From VGCC01 sp964495555 (GTDB lineage Bacteria; Actinomycetota; Actinomycetes; S36-B12), in the NCBI GenBank assembly GCA_964495555.1, contig CAZBWA010000005.1:1-61970 (forward strand): DNA of 61,970 nucleotides, written 5' to 3'. This document shows positions 1-7,969 of this stretch, in pieces. A program made the translations under genes and the position numbers. Numbering within the stretch: the first letter of the stretch is position 1; each line of letters begins with the position of its first letter. Under the pieces are notes generated by a model. That model saw nothing but the letters and a program-made list of their open reading frames with translations. It had not been told where the DNA came from and searched no databases.

Positions 1-459
1 CTGCGTAACACCGCGAATCCGACAATGCTCGACGCCGGCTACAAGGTGAACGTGATTCCCCGGGAGGCCTCGGCCGCGATCGACGGTCGCTTCGTCCCTG
101 GGTTCGAGGTGGAGTTCGACGAGACGCTGCGTGCCCTCGCCGGCCCCGACGTGGATATCGAGATCCTGAATTCCGACATCGCCGTCGAGGCACCCATCGA
201 CGGGCTCCTCATCGGGCTCATGGCGGAGGCGTTGGGCGACGCCGATCCGGGTGGTCGCGTCGTGCCGTACATGATCTCCGGCGGCACGGACGCGAAGGCT
301 CTCAGCCGGCTCGGCATCACCTGCTACGGCTTCTCGCCACTGCGGATGCCCCCGGATCTGGACTATTGGCGCCTGTTCCACGGGGTGGACGAGCGGGTTC
401 CTGTTGATGGGTTGGAGTTCGGCGTCAAGGTCCTCGACGCCTTCCTCCGGCGCGTCTGA
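1..459 (+). CDS. M20-family metallopeptidase, C-terminal part
   Basis: The 5' end lies outside the window; 152 codons are present and read from base 1. The start of the fragment resembles the end of the M20 dimerisation domain (VNVIPREASAAIDGRFVPG). It is followed by the returning catalytic domain with SGGTDAKALSRLG, CYGFSPL and the C-terminal HGVDERVPV, whose His is normally a metal ligand. M20 enzymes are zinc-dependent cytosolic peptidases or deacylases acting on dipeptides, N-acyl amino acids and similar amides. The substrate cannot be read from this fragment. The stop is 1 nt from the stop of the convergent DUF5703 gene. Confidence 0.85.
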   Translation: MRNTANPTMLDAGYKVNVIPREASAAIDGRFVPGFEVEFDETLRALAGPDVDIEILNSDIAVEAPIDGLLIGLMAEALGDADPGGRVVPYMISGGTDAKALSRLGITCYGFSPLRMPPDLDYWRLFHGVDERVPVDGLEFGVKVLDAFLRRV

Positions 460-460
460 C

Positions 461-658
461 CTACGCCGTGCGCTGGACGCGGTAGACGCGTCGCTTGAGC
501 TTGTACTGACGACGTCCGTCGCGATAGATGCGTGTCTGCGCCAATTCCCAGTTGCCCGTCTCGGCGCTCGCGGTCAGATAGGCGCGAGCCTCTTCGCGGG
601 ACACCGCGCGGTCGATCCGCACCTCCCGGAATTCCCAGCCGGCACGCTCGGACCTCAT
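461..658 (-). CDS. DUF5703 family small protein
   Basis: A 65-residue basic protein with the pattern WEFREVRIDRAVSREEAR, then GNWELAQTRIYRDGRR and a terminal KRRVYRVQR stretch. I recognise this as the actinobacterial DUF5703 family, whose function is unknown. The ATG at 658 overlaps the TGA of the upstream aldo/keto reductase (ATGA), so I prefer it to an in-frame start 15 bases further upstream. Translational coupling suggests co-expression with the reductase. No signal peptide or membrane segment is visible. Confidence 0.75.
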   Translation of the reverse strand: MRSERAGWEFREVRIDRAVSREEARAYLTASAETGNWELAQTRIYRDGRRQYKLKRRVYRVQRTA

Positions 659-1638
659 CGCCGCTGCGCCCACCCGGCCTCCGGGTAGCCCATCGCCGGC
701 TCGGAGATCTCATCGAGCACGGTGGTGATCTCCCGGGGCAGCACGAGTTCGTCACTGGCGAGCGCCGCGGCGAGTTGCTGCGCGGTGCGCGCGCCGAGGA
801 TGGGGGCCACGACGCCCGGTCGGTCACGAAGCCAGGCGAGCGCCACCTCGCCGGGGGAGGCACCTAGACCCTCGGCGGCCGTGGCCACCGCATCGACGAT
901 CCGCTGCGCCCGCTGATCGGAGTAGACGTTCACCCACTGGCTCGTGTCGGGATTCGCTCCCCGCGAGTCGATCGGAATGGAATGGCGATACTTGCCGGTC
1001 AGCACTCCGCGACCAAGCGGCGACCACGGAAGGATTCCGATCCCCAGGGAATGGGCGGCCGGAACGATCTCCCTCTCGATGCCTCGCTCCAGCAGGCTGT
1101 ACTCCATCTGGGCGGTGACGATCGGTGCGCGCCCGGGCACTGCCTGCTGGAAGGTGCACGCGCGGGCCGTCTGCCATCCCGAGTAGTTCGAGATACCTAC
1201 GTATCGGACTTTCCCGCTGCGTACCGCATCGTCGCAGGCGGCGAGTGTCTCCTCGATGGGAGTGAAGGCATCCCAGGCGTGGATCTGCCAGAGGTCGATC
1301 GCCTCCACATCGAGGCGCCGGAGGGACGCGTGCAGGGTGTCGAGGAGGTGACGCCTACTGGCGTCGAAACGGCGCTCGGTGTTCGGTCGTGAAGCGGCCT
1401 TCGTGGCCACGACCACCTGCTCACGACATTCGAACTCCTGCAGCAGTGTGCCGAGCAGATCCTCACTAGCGCCATCGCCGTAGGTGTCGGCCGTGTCGAT
1501 CAGGGTGCCCCCTGCATCGAGGAACGCCGCAAGCTGGTCGCGGGCCTCGTACTCATCGGTTCCACGCCCCCATGTCATCGTGCCGAGGGCCAACCGACCC
1601 ACCCAGATGCCCGAACGTCCCAACGGTCGCTGCTGCAT
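655..1638 (-). CDS. Aldo/keto reductase
   Basis: A 327-residue NADPH-dependent aldo/keto reductase of the (beta/alpha)8 fold that reduces aldehydes or ketones in the cytosol. The catalytic tetrad is visible: Asp48 and Tyr53 (IDTADTYG), Lys80 (VVATK) and His120 (WQIHAWD). The cofactor end is conserved (VAPILGARTAQQL). Its length is normal for the general-stress YghZ/Gsp69-like group, but the physiological substrate is unknown. The ATG lies 6 nt after TAGCGT, which fits leaderless expression and supports this start. It is transcribed divergently from the F420-type oxidoreductase. Confidence 0.9.
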   Translation of the reverse strand: MQQRPLGRSGIWVGRLALGTMTWGRGTDEYEARDQLAAFLDAGGTLIDTADTYGDGASEDLLGTLLQEFECREQVVVATKAASRPNTERRFDASRRHLLDTLHASLRRLDVEAIDLWQIHAWDAFTPIEETLAACDDAVRSGKVRYVGISNYSGWQTARACTFQQAVPGRAPIVTAQMEYSLLERGIEREIVPAAHSLGIGILPWSPLGRGVLTGKYRHSIPIDSRGANPDTSQWVNVYSDQRAQRIVDAVATAAEGLGASPGEVALAWLRDRPGVVAPILGARTAQQLAAALASDELVLPREITTVLDEISEPAMGYPEAGWAQRR

Positions 1639-1644
1639 GAGGCC

Positions 1645-1650
1645 ACGCTA
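1645..1650 (-). promoter_or_regulatory. -10 element, leaderless (aldo/keto reductase)
   Basis: TAGCGT followed by 6 nt and then the ATG at 1638 on the minus strand. This is the TANNNT-N6-RTG arrangement expected when transcription begins at the start codon. Confidence 0.6.
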
Positions 1651-1679
1651 TTGCGTACCTCGCTGAATTTCGCTACCTC

Positions 1680-1685
1680 TAGGGT
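1680..1685 (+). promoter_or_regulatory. -10 element, leaderless (F420-type oxidoreductase)
   Basis: TAGGGT, then 6 nt, then the ATG at 1692. It forms a divergent pair with the minus-strand element at 1645-1650. Confidence 0.65.
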
Positions 1686-1691
1686 TGCGTC

Positions 1692-2741
1692 ATGAAACTC
1701 GGGGTTAATCTCGGTTACTGGGGCGCGGGGAATGATGCCGACAATCTCGAAGTTGCCCGGCAGGCAGACGTTCTGGGCTACTCCGTCGTGTGGGCAGCCG
1801 AGGCGTACGGGTCCGATGCTGCGACCGTCCTGAGCTGGGTGGCAGCCCAGACGACGTCGATCGATATCGGCTCCGCGATCTTCCAGATCCCCGCCCGCAC
1901 TCCCGCGAACTGCGCCATGACAGCGGCAACCCTGGACACGCTGTCCGGAGGAAGGTTCCGCCTCGGCCTGGGTGTGTCGGGACCGCAGGTATCCGAGGGT
2001 TGGCACGGCGTTCGCTTCGACAAGCCCTTGACGCGGACGCGGGAGTATGTCGACATCGTGCGGATGGCGCTCCGCCGTGAGCGCGTGTCCTACGACGGGG
2101 AGTTCTTCACGCTTCCGCTTCCCGACGGCCCCGGCAAGGCTCTGACCTTGACCGTTCACCCGGTCCGCGACTCCCTTCCCATCTATCTCGCCGCGATCGG
2201 TCCGAAGAACCTGGAACTCTGCGGCCAGATCGCCGACGGATGGCTCGCCATCTTCTTCTCGCCGGAGGACTCGGGAGCATCCCTTGCGTCCATCGCTGAA
2301 GGACGTGCCCTCGCAGGAAAGGACATGACCGGTTTCGACGTCGTTCCCACCGTGCCGGTCGTCTTCGGTGAGGACTGGAAAGCCTGTGCGGACCTGGTTC
2401 GTCCGTATGCCGCGCTCTATGTGGGTGGCATGGGATCCCGGGACAAGAACTTCTACAACCAGCTCATGCGGCGCATGGGCTACGAAGACGCTGCCATCGA
2501 CATCCAGGAAAGGTACCTGGCTAAGGACTACGCCGGCGCCGCCGCATCCGTCCCGCTGGAGTTCCTGGACCGGACCTCACTCCTGGGTCCACCTGCCCGC
2601 GTCCAGGATCGATTAGCGGCATACGCGGACGCGGGCGTGACCACGTTGACGATCGCCTCGTACGCCGGCACACTCGAGGAAAGGGTTGGCAGTCTTCGAC
2701 TCATGCGCGACGCCTTGGAGCGGTCCGGACTAGGAAGCTGA
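1692..2741 (+). CDS. LLM-class F420-dependent oxidoreductase
   Basis: A 349-residue luciferase-like (LLM) protein. The opening MKLGVNLGYWG and the downstream AAEAYGSDAATVLSWVAAQT are typical of the F420-dependent branch, as is the segment GGRFRLGLGVSGPQV. Such enzymes use reduced deazaflavin F420 as hydride donor in the cytosol; the substrate is not predictable. Its TGA is directly followed by the uppP start with no gap, so the two are probably co-transcribed. In actinobacteria an LLM gene of this type often sits beside uppP. The start is supported by the -10 element 6 nt upstream. Confidence 0.9.
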   Translation: MKLGVNLGYWGAGNDADNLEVARQADVLGYSVVWAAEAYGSDAATVLSWVAAQTTSIDIGSAIFQIPARTPANCAMTAATLDTLSGGRFRLGLGVSGPQVSEGWHGVRFDKPLTRTREYVDIVRMALRRERVSYDGEFFTLPLPDGPGKALTLTVHPVRDSLPIYLAAIGPKNLELCGQIADGWLAIFFSPEDSGASLASIAEGRALAGKDMTGFDVVPTVPVVFGEDWKACADLVRPYAALYVGGMGSRDKNFYNQLMRRMGYEDAAIDIQERYLAKDYAGAAASVPLEFLDRTSLLGPPARVQDRLAAYADAGVTTLTIASYAGTLEERVGSLRLMRDALERSGLGS

Positions 2742-3569
2742 ATGGGAGAGCCGATCGGCTGGCTCGAAGCCATGATCCTGGGCGTCATCCAGGGCCTTAC
2801 GGAATTCCTGCCCATCTCTTCCTCGGCGCACGTGCTGATCGCCTCCCAGCTCTTCGGATGGCAGGACCCAGGAGCGGCATTCACCGCAGTCATTCAGATC
2901 GGTACGGAGGCGGCCGTGCTCTTGTACTTCCGGCGCGACCTCCTGCGCATTGCACGCTCGTGGGCTCGCTCTCTCGGCCCTCACGGAAGGAGTACCCCTG
3001 AGTCGCGGCTCGGGTGGTTCATCATCGTAGGAACCATCCCGATCGTGGTGCTCGGTGTGACCTTCACTCGGCAGATCGAGTCGGCGGCTCGCAACCTGTG
3101 GCTCGTTGCTGTGGTTCTCATCGTGTTCGGCCTTCTCCTCGGCCTCGTCGATCGGATCGGCTCGAAGGTCCGGGGACTGGACACGATGAGAACTCGAGAC
3201 GGGATCGTCCTCGGGTTCGGACAGGCACTCGCGCTTATCCCAGGCGTGTCACGCTCGGGCGCGACGATCACGACCGGGCTTGCCCTCGGTTTCAGCCGCG
3301 AGGCTGCCACTCGGTACTCGTTTCTTCTGGCCATTCCCGCCGTCCTGGGTGCGGGTTTCTATGAAGCGACGAAGATCGGGTCCGACTCCACGGTGGCCTG
3401 GGGGCCGACCCTCGTGGCAACTGCTATCTCCTTCACCGTCGGCTACGCCGTCATCTCCTGGCTCCTGCGCTACATCAGCACCCACTCGTTCCTACCGTTC
3501 GTGGTGTATCGCGTTGTGCTGGGCGGCGTGATCCTGGTCCTGCTCGGGCTCGGTGTACTCAGCGCCTAA
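2742..3569 (+). CDS. uppP: Undecaprenyl-diphosphate phosphatase
   Basis: An integral membrane phosphatase of 275 residues (BacA/UppP). It converts undecaprenyl diphosphate to the monophosphate and so recycles the lipid carrier for peptidoglycan and wall polymers. Both family motifs are present: GLTEFLPISSSAH (Glu21-His30 region) and GVSRSGATITTG near residue 170. Multiple hydrophobic segments follow, and the length matches the family. The ATG abuts the stop of the LLM oxidoreductase. Loss of this function is associated with bacitracin sensitivity in other bacteria. The stop is 1 nt from the stop of convergent corA. Confidence 0.96.
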   Translation: MGEPIGWLEAMILGVIQGLTEFLPISSSAHVLIASQLFGWQDPGAAFTAVIQIGTEAAVLLYFRRDLLRIARSWARSLGPHGRSTPESRLGWFIIVGTIPIVVLGVTFTRQIESAARNLWLVAVVLIVFGLLLGLVDRIGSKVRGLDTMRTRDGIVLGFGQALALIPGVSRSGATITTGLALGFSREAATRYSFLLAIPAVLGAGFYEATKIGSDSTVAWGPTLVATAISFTVGYAVISWLLRYISTHSFLPFVVYRVVLGGVILVLLGLGVLSA

Positions 3570-3570
3570 G

Positions 3571-4587
3571 TCACAGCCAGCCGGAGCGCTTGAATGCCCG
3601 GTAGAGAAGCAGGACGACCACGGCCATCAGACCTAGCGCCAGCGGATACCCGAACTCCCAGTCCAATTCCGGCATGTGCGAGAAATTCATCCCGTAGATT
3701 CCGGCGATCACGGTGGGCACGACACCCATGGCGGCGTAAGCGGAGATCTTGCGCATGTCCTTGTTCTGCTGAAGATCCTGAAGAGCCGTCGATGCCATCA
3801 ACATGGTCAGCAGAAGATTGTCGACAGAGTCAACACTCTCCGACACGCGCAGGATGTGCTCCCCGATGTCGCGGAAGTAGGGCCGAAGGTCCGGGGGAAC
3901 CTCCGAGGCCGTCTCCGACGCGAATCGGTGGGCAGCGGGAACCAGCGGGGACACGGCGCGGCGTACCTCCATGTTCTCTCGCTTGAGTTCGTAGATGCGC
4001 TTAGTGAGCTGACTGACCGGCTGAGACGAGAAGACCTTCGTCTCCACCTCGTCGACGTCATCGACCACTTCGTCCATCACGGCGAGGTAACCGTCCACGA
4101 CCAGATCGAGCACTGCGTAGAGGACCGCCATGGAGCCATGGCTCCGTAGCGTCGGGCTGCCTTCGATGCGGTCCCGAATCCCCGACAGATCGCCGTGGTC
4201 CCCATGTCGAACCGTCACCGCATAGGCGGGCCCGACGAACACGGAGACTTGCCCAGTGGTTACTTCGCTGGTGACCTCGTCGTACCCGAGCACCTTGAAC
4301 AGTGCGAACGTGTGCCCATTCCCGTCCTCATCGAACTTGGCCCGCTGGTGGGGATTGATGGCGTCCTCGACCTGGAGAGCCTCCAGGTCGAACTGATCCG
4401 CGACGAGCGCCATCTCCGCCTTCGTGGGGTTCACCAGACCTACCCACACGAAAGAGTCCGTCTGCCCCGCAACACTTGTGACGAGGCCAGCGATCCGCGC
4501 GCGCGCATCCTCGAAAACGGTCAGCGGAACTTCCTCGTCGTGGACCACCACCCCAGCGGGCGTGTACGCCCCACAGCCACGGATCAT
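3571..4587 (-). CDS. corA: CorA-family magnesium/divalent cation transporter
   Basis: A 338-residue CorA protein with a long soluble N-terminal domain and two C-terminal membrane helices. The selectivity signature YGMNFSHMPE is present (GMN at residues 299-301), and the second helix ends with the basic tail YRAFKRSGWL. It would form a homopentameric Mg2+/Co2+ channel in the cytoplasmic membrane. The reading frame stays open for 70 codons upstream of the ATG at 4587, but those codons run into the divergent histidine-phosphatase gene. CAGAAT lies 6 nt before this ATG, which favours the short start. Confidence 0.92.
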   Translation of the reverse strand: MIRGCGAYTPAGVVVHDEEVPLTVFEDARARIAGLVTSVAGQTDSFVWVGLVNPTKAEMALVADQFDLEALQVEDAINPHQRAKFDEDGNGHTFALFKVLGYDEVTSEVTTGQVSVFVGPAYAVTVRHGDHGDLSGIRDRIEGSPTLRSHGSMAVLYAVLDLVVDGYLAVMDEVVDDVDEVETKVFSSQPVSQLTKRIYELKRENMEVRRAVSPLVPAAHRFASETASEVPPDLRPYFRDIGEHILRVSESVDSVDNLLLTMLMASTALQDLQQNKDMRKISAYAAMGVVPTVIAGIYGMNFSHMPELDWEFGYPLALGLMAVVVLLLYRAFKRSGWL

Positions 4588-4593
4588 GTGTGC

Positions 4594-4599
4594 ATTCTG
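4594..4599 (-). promoter_or_regulatory. Possible leaderless -10 element (corA)
   Basis: CAGAAT with exactly 6 nt to the corA ATG. It keeps the A and final T of NANNNT but lacks the leading T seen in the other promoters here. Confidence 0.4.
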
Positions 4600-4649
4600 C
4601 CCCTCGCGAACGTGCGAAGACCTCGTGGGCACGCCCTCACATTCCGGCC

Positions 4650-4655
4650 TACAGT
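4650..4655 (+). promoter_or_regulatory. -10 element, leaderless (phosphomutase-like gene)
   Basis: TACAGT, then 6 nt, then the GTG at 4662. It decides the GTG as start over an in-frame ATG 72 bases upstream. Confidence 0.65.
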
Positions 4656-4661
4656 TGCGAC

Positions 4662-5366
4662 GTGTCCACCGTCGTCCTGGTCCGTCACGGACGAACCGCG
4701 GCCAACGCCACGGGTGTCCTGGCCGGGTGGAGCCCCGGAGTCTTCCTCGACGACGAGGGTGAGGCGCAGGTCGAGCGTGTAGCGCAAGCGATCTCATCCG
4801 TGGAACTCAACGCCCTCATCACGTCCCCGCTCGACCGCACGCAGCAGACCGCCGAGGCGATCCTTGCCGGCCAACGTGCGTCCGGCTACCAGCCCGGTTT
4901 CCACGTGGAACCACGGGTGGGCGAGTGCCACTACGGGGAATGGACGGGCCGGCCTCTTGAAGAACTCTCCTCGGATCCACTGTGGGCGGCCGTGCAGGCT
5001 CATCCCAGCTCAGTCACGTTCCCAGGTAATGCGGGGGAGTCCATGGCCCAGATGCAGCTCCGCGCTACGTCCGCGATCCGGGAATGGAATGCCACGCTCG
5101 GTCCAGATGCCCTCTACTGCGTCGTGTCCCACGGTGACGTCATCAAGGCGATTCTCGCCGATGCCCTCGGCATGCACCTCGATCATTTCCAGAGGATTCA
5201 GGTTGACCCCGCATCGATCTCCATCGTCCACTACTCGTCGTTGCGCCCGTTCGTGGTGCGCACGAACGGCTCACCGGATTCACTCAGCGGGCTCGCCGCA
5301 CAGATGGACGCGCGCCGGAAAGCTGGGTCCTCGGATGCGCCCGTCGGTGGAGGGTCGGGGTCATGA
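4662..5366 (+). CDS. Histidine phosphatase, MSMEG_4193-like phosphomutase family
   Basis: A 234-residue member of the histidine phosphatase (phosphoglycerate mutase-like) superfamily. The catalytic LVRHGRT is at residues 6-12 with nucleophile His9. The second active-site His lies in CVVSHGDVIKAIL, and GECHYGEWTGRPLEEL is the family's acid-containing loop. The actinobacterial family MSMEG_4193 is annotated as a putative phosphomutase, with no proven substrate that I know of. It starts a three-gene operon (DUF3090, SCO1664 family) ahead of mshC. The last bases overlap the DUF3090 ATG (ATGA). Confidence 0.88.
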   Translation: MSTVVLVRHGRTAANATGVLAGWSPGVFLDDEGEAQVERVAQAISSVELNALITSPLDRTQQTAEAILAGQRASGYQPGFHVEPRVGECHYGEWTGRPLEELSSDPLWAAVQAHPSSVTFPGNAGESMAQMQLRATSAIREWNATLGPDALYCVVSHGDVIKAILADALGMHLDHFQRIQVDPASISIVHYSSLRPFVVRTNGSPDSLSGLAAQMDARRKAGSSDAPVGGGSGS

Positions 5367-5935
5367 CCCGTCGCATCCTCCAGTTTCGCGAGCCCGATCG
5401 CTTCGTCGTGGGGACCGTGGGTTTGCCAGGAGAGCGCACCTTCTACCTGCAAGCGCGCTCCGGTAACGAGCTCGTCTCCGTCGCTTTCGAGAAGCAGCAG
5501 GCATCGGTACTGGCCGAGCGGGTGGATCAACTCCTCGATGAGGTGCTGGCGACGCGGGACCTGCTCGATCTCGTGCCCGCGACCGCTCCCGCGCACCTCG
5601 TCGACTCGGCACCCTTGGATGTTCCACTCACCGAGGAATTCCGAGTCGGTGCGATGGCCTTGGGCTGGGACGATTCCGCTCGCCAGGTGGTGATCGAGGC
5701 TCATGCGATCGCCTCGGAGGGGGAGGAAGTACCGGAGTTGGCCGATGACTCCGACGACGGTCCCGACACGCTCCGCGTGTGGCTCGACCCGGCGTACGCG
5801 CGGGCGTTCGCCCAGCGGGCACGTGCAGTCGTCGAGGCAGGACGGCCCCCCTGTCCGTTCTGCCAACAGCCGCTCGACGCCGCAGGGCACGTCTGCCCGC
5901 GCGCGAACGGGTACCGACGCCGCGACCTGCCGTGA
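5363..5935 (+). CDS. DUF3090 family protein
   Basis: A 190-residue cytosolic protein of the actinobacterial DUF3090 family, recognised from the opening RRILQFREPDRFVVGTVGLPGERTFYLQ and the zinc-ribbon-like C-terminus PFCQQPLD...HVCPRANGYRR. The cysteines probably bind a metal. Its function is unknown. It is coupled at both ends: ATGA with the phosphatase upstream and GTGA with the SCO1664-family gene downstream. The fixed association of these three genes with mshC suggests a shared pathway, but nothing in the sequence shows which one. Confidence 0.9.
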   Translation: MTRRILQFREPDRFVVGTVGLPGERTFYLQARSGNELVSVAFEKQQASVLAERVDQLLDEVLATRDLLDLVPATAPAHLVDSAPLDVPLTEEFRVGAMALGWDDSARQVVIEAHAIASEGEEVPELADDSDDGPDTLRVWLDPAYARAFAQRARAVVEAGRPPCPFCQQPLDAAGHVCPRANGYRRRDLP

Positions 5936-6705
5936 CGGAACTCCTAGCCGAGCGCCTGCGCACGATGCCATTGGACGTCCAGGGACGGCTCGTGGACGCG
6001 AGCAACGCCACCCTGCTGTGTCTCGTGGGCGATGAACGGTGCGTCTACAAGCCCGTCGCGGGGGAACGACCCCTCTGGGACTTCCCGTCCGGCACCCTGG
6101 CGGGTCGCGAGGTCGCCTCCTACGAGATCGACGCCCTCCTCGGCTGGGATCTCGTCCCCTGCACCGTGTGGCGCGACGACGGTCCAGCGGGGCCCGGGAT
6201 GGCGCAGCAATGGCGGGAGGAGGCGAGCGTCGGAGATCTCATCACGGTCACCGCGCCGGAGGATGTCCCCGCGGGGTGGCGACTGGTGCTCGAAGCTCGC
6301 GATCCCGGGGGCAGACCCGTATGTCTGGCTCATGCCGACGATCGGGACCTGCAGCGAATATGCCTCTTCGATGCTCTCGTCAATAACGGGGATCGCAAGG
6401 GCGGCCACGTTCTGACGGACCCCTCCGGCCACGTCTGGGCCGTAGATCATGGCGTCACGTTCAACACGGAGAACAAGTTGCGCACCGTCATCTGGGGATG
6501 GGCCGGGGATGTCATTCCCGACGACCTTCTCGACGACGTCGTGCGGCTGCGTAGCACTCTCGGAGACTCGTGCACGCACGTGGATCGCTGGCTGGAGCCC
6601 GAGGAATCCGAAGCGCTGCGCAGTCGAGCCGACGTCCTCATTGCGACACGTCGATTCCCCATTCCGTCCGAAGACTGGCCGGCGATTCCCTGGCCGGTGT
6701 TCTGA
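5932..6705 (+). CDS. SCO1664 family protein (kinase-like fold)
   Basis: A 257-residue protein of the actinobacterial SCO1664 family. The segment LVNNGDRKGGHVL followed by VWAVDHGVTFN resembles the catalytic loop and metal-binding Asp of PI3/4-kinase- and HipA-like folds. The N-terminal CVYKPVAGERPLWDFP supplies a candidate ATP-binding Lys. Kinase activity is an inference from these motifs, not a demonstrated function. The GTG start overlaps the DUF3090 stop (GTGA), so I do not use the longer in-frame opening that runs inside DUF3090. mshC begins 46 nt downstream under its own promoter. Confidence 0.85.
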   Translation: MTELLAERLRTMPLDVQGRLVDASNATLLCLVGDERCVYKPVAGERPLWDFPSGTLAGREVASYEIDALLGWDLVPCTVWRDDGPAGPGMAQQWREEASVGDLITVTAPEDVPAGWRLVLEARDPGGRPVCLAHADDRDLQRICLFDALVNNGDRKGGHVLTDPSGHVWAVDHGVTFNTENKLRTVIWGWAGDVIPDDLLDDVVRLRSTLGDSCTHVDRWLEPEESEALRSRADVLIATRRFPIPSEDWPAIPWPVF

Positions 6706-6739
6706 CGTCTCAGGAACTCGAGCGAGGCCGAGCCGCCGC

Positions 6740-6745
6740 TAGTGT
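6740..6745 (+). promoter_or_regulatory. -10 element, leaderless (mshC)
   Basis: TAGTGT with 6 nt to the GTG at 6752. It gives mshC-pgi a promoter separate from the upstream trio. Confidence 0.6.
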
Positions 6746-6751
6746 GGTCGC

Positions 6752-7969
6752 GTGCAGAGCTGGTCCGACCCGGAGATACCCCGTCTCCCCGGTCGAGGGG
6801 ATCGGATCGAGCTGTTCGACTCTGCATCCCAGTCCATCCGACCCACGACCGAGGGCCCCGTTGCTCGGATGTACGTCTGTGGAATCACGCCCTATGACGC
6901 CACGCATATAGGCCATGCCAACACCTATGTCGCCTTCGATCTACTGAACCGCGCCTGGCGGGACGCCGGAGTCCGCGTGGACTACGTCCAGAACGTGACC
7001 GACATCGACGACCCCCTTCTCGAGCGCGCGGTTGCGACCGGCCAGGACTGGCGGGGCATCGCCGAGCGCGAGACCGCTCGATTCCGCGACGACATGAGCG
7101 CCCTACGTGTCCTGCCGCCGTCCCACTTCATCGGTGCCGTGGAGTCGATCCCCGCCGTGGCCGGCTACGTCGAGCAATTGGCGGAGGCGGGGGATGTGTA
7201 CACCGTCGACGCCGACCTGTACTTCCGTGTCCATGGCGACCCCTCGTTCGGCTCGGTGAGCCGTCTGCCGGAAGAACAGATGCGCGAGATCTTCGCTGAA
7301 CGTGGAGGAGATCCGGATCGGCCCGGGAAGGAAGACCCGCTCGACTGTCTCGTCTGGCAGTCCGCCCGCCCGGGTGAGCCGGCGTGGGACACCCCGTTGG
7401 GCCATGGTCGTCCCGGATGGCACATCGAGTGCACGGCGATCGCACTGGATTACCTGGGTCCCCGAATCGATGTCCAGGGCGGTGGAAGTGATCTGATGTT
7501 CCCGCACCACGAGATGGGTGCGGTGGAAGCACAGCGGATCACTGGCGAGACACCCTTTGCGGACTTCTATGTGCACTCGGGCATGGTGAGTTGGCAGGGA
7601 CACAAGATGAGCAAGTCGCGCGGCAATCTGGTGTTCGTCTCCGTGTTGCGCGCGGATGGGGTAGATCCCATGGCGATCAGACTCGCGCTACTGGCGCATC
7701 ACTACCGCAGTGACTGGGCCTGGACACCTCAGGGCCTCGAAGGCGCGCAGCAGCGTTTGGAGGCGTGGCGTCGCGCCGCGCACCGTTCGACGGGACCTGA
7801 TGCCGGAGACCTGCTGGACCAGATGCGGGGTCACCTCGCCCGCGACCTGTCTACGCCGGCCATCCTCGATGCCGTCGACGCCTGGACGATGAGAGAGGGC
7901 TCGGATTCGACCGCTCCAGGCCTCATGGCCGCGTCCGTGGACGCGCTTCTCGGGGTGCGACTCCGGTGA
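6752..7969 (+). CDS. mshC: L-cysteine:GlcN-Ins ligase (mycothiol biosynthesis)
   Basis: A 405-residue class I aminoacyl-tRNA-synthetase-like enzyme. It ligates cysteine to 1-D-myo-inosityl 2-amino-2-deoxy-alpha-D-glucopyranoside with ATP, the third step of mycothiol synthesis. Visible signatures are the zinc-binding Cys43 (YVCGITPYD), the HIGH motif at 52-55 (THIGHAN) and KMSKS at 285-289. It lacks the long anticodon domain of cysteinyl-tRNA synthetase, which separates MshC from CysS. The GTG start sits 6 nt after TAGTGT. Its end overlaps the pgi GTG (GTGA). It predicts mycothiol as the low-molecular-weight thiol of this organism. Confidence 0.95.
   Translation: MQSWSDPEIPRLPGRGDRIELFDSASQSIRPTTEGPVARMYVCGITPYDATHIGHANTYVAFDLLNRAWRDAGVRVDYVQNVTDIDDPLLERAVATGQDWRGIAERETARFRDDMSALRVLPPSHFIGAVESIPAVAGYVEQLAEAGDVYTVDADLYFRVHGDPSFGSVSRLPEEQMREIFAERGGDPDRPGKEDPLDCLVWQSARPGEPAWDTPLGHGRPGWHIECTAIALDYLGPRIDVQGGGSDLMFPHHEMGAVEAQRITGETPFADFYVHSGMVSWQGHKMSKSRGNLVFVSVLRADGVDPMAIRLALLAHHYRSDWAWTPQGLEGAQQRLEAWRRAAHRSTGPDAGDLLDQMRGHLARDLSTPAILDAVDAWTMREGSDSTAPGLMAASVDALLGVRLR

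Noticed and set aside
1650..1676. ATTGCGTACC near the aldo/keto reductase start, sharing 8 of 10 bases with an arm of the inverted repeat at 37496-37523.
   Set aside because: No matching second arm at the right spacing. It is explained by the short promoter region.
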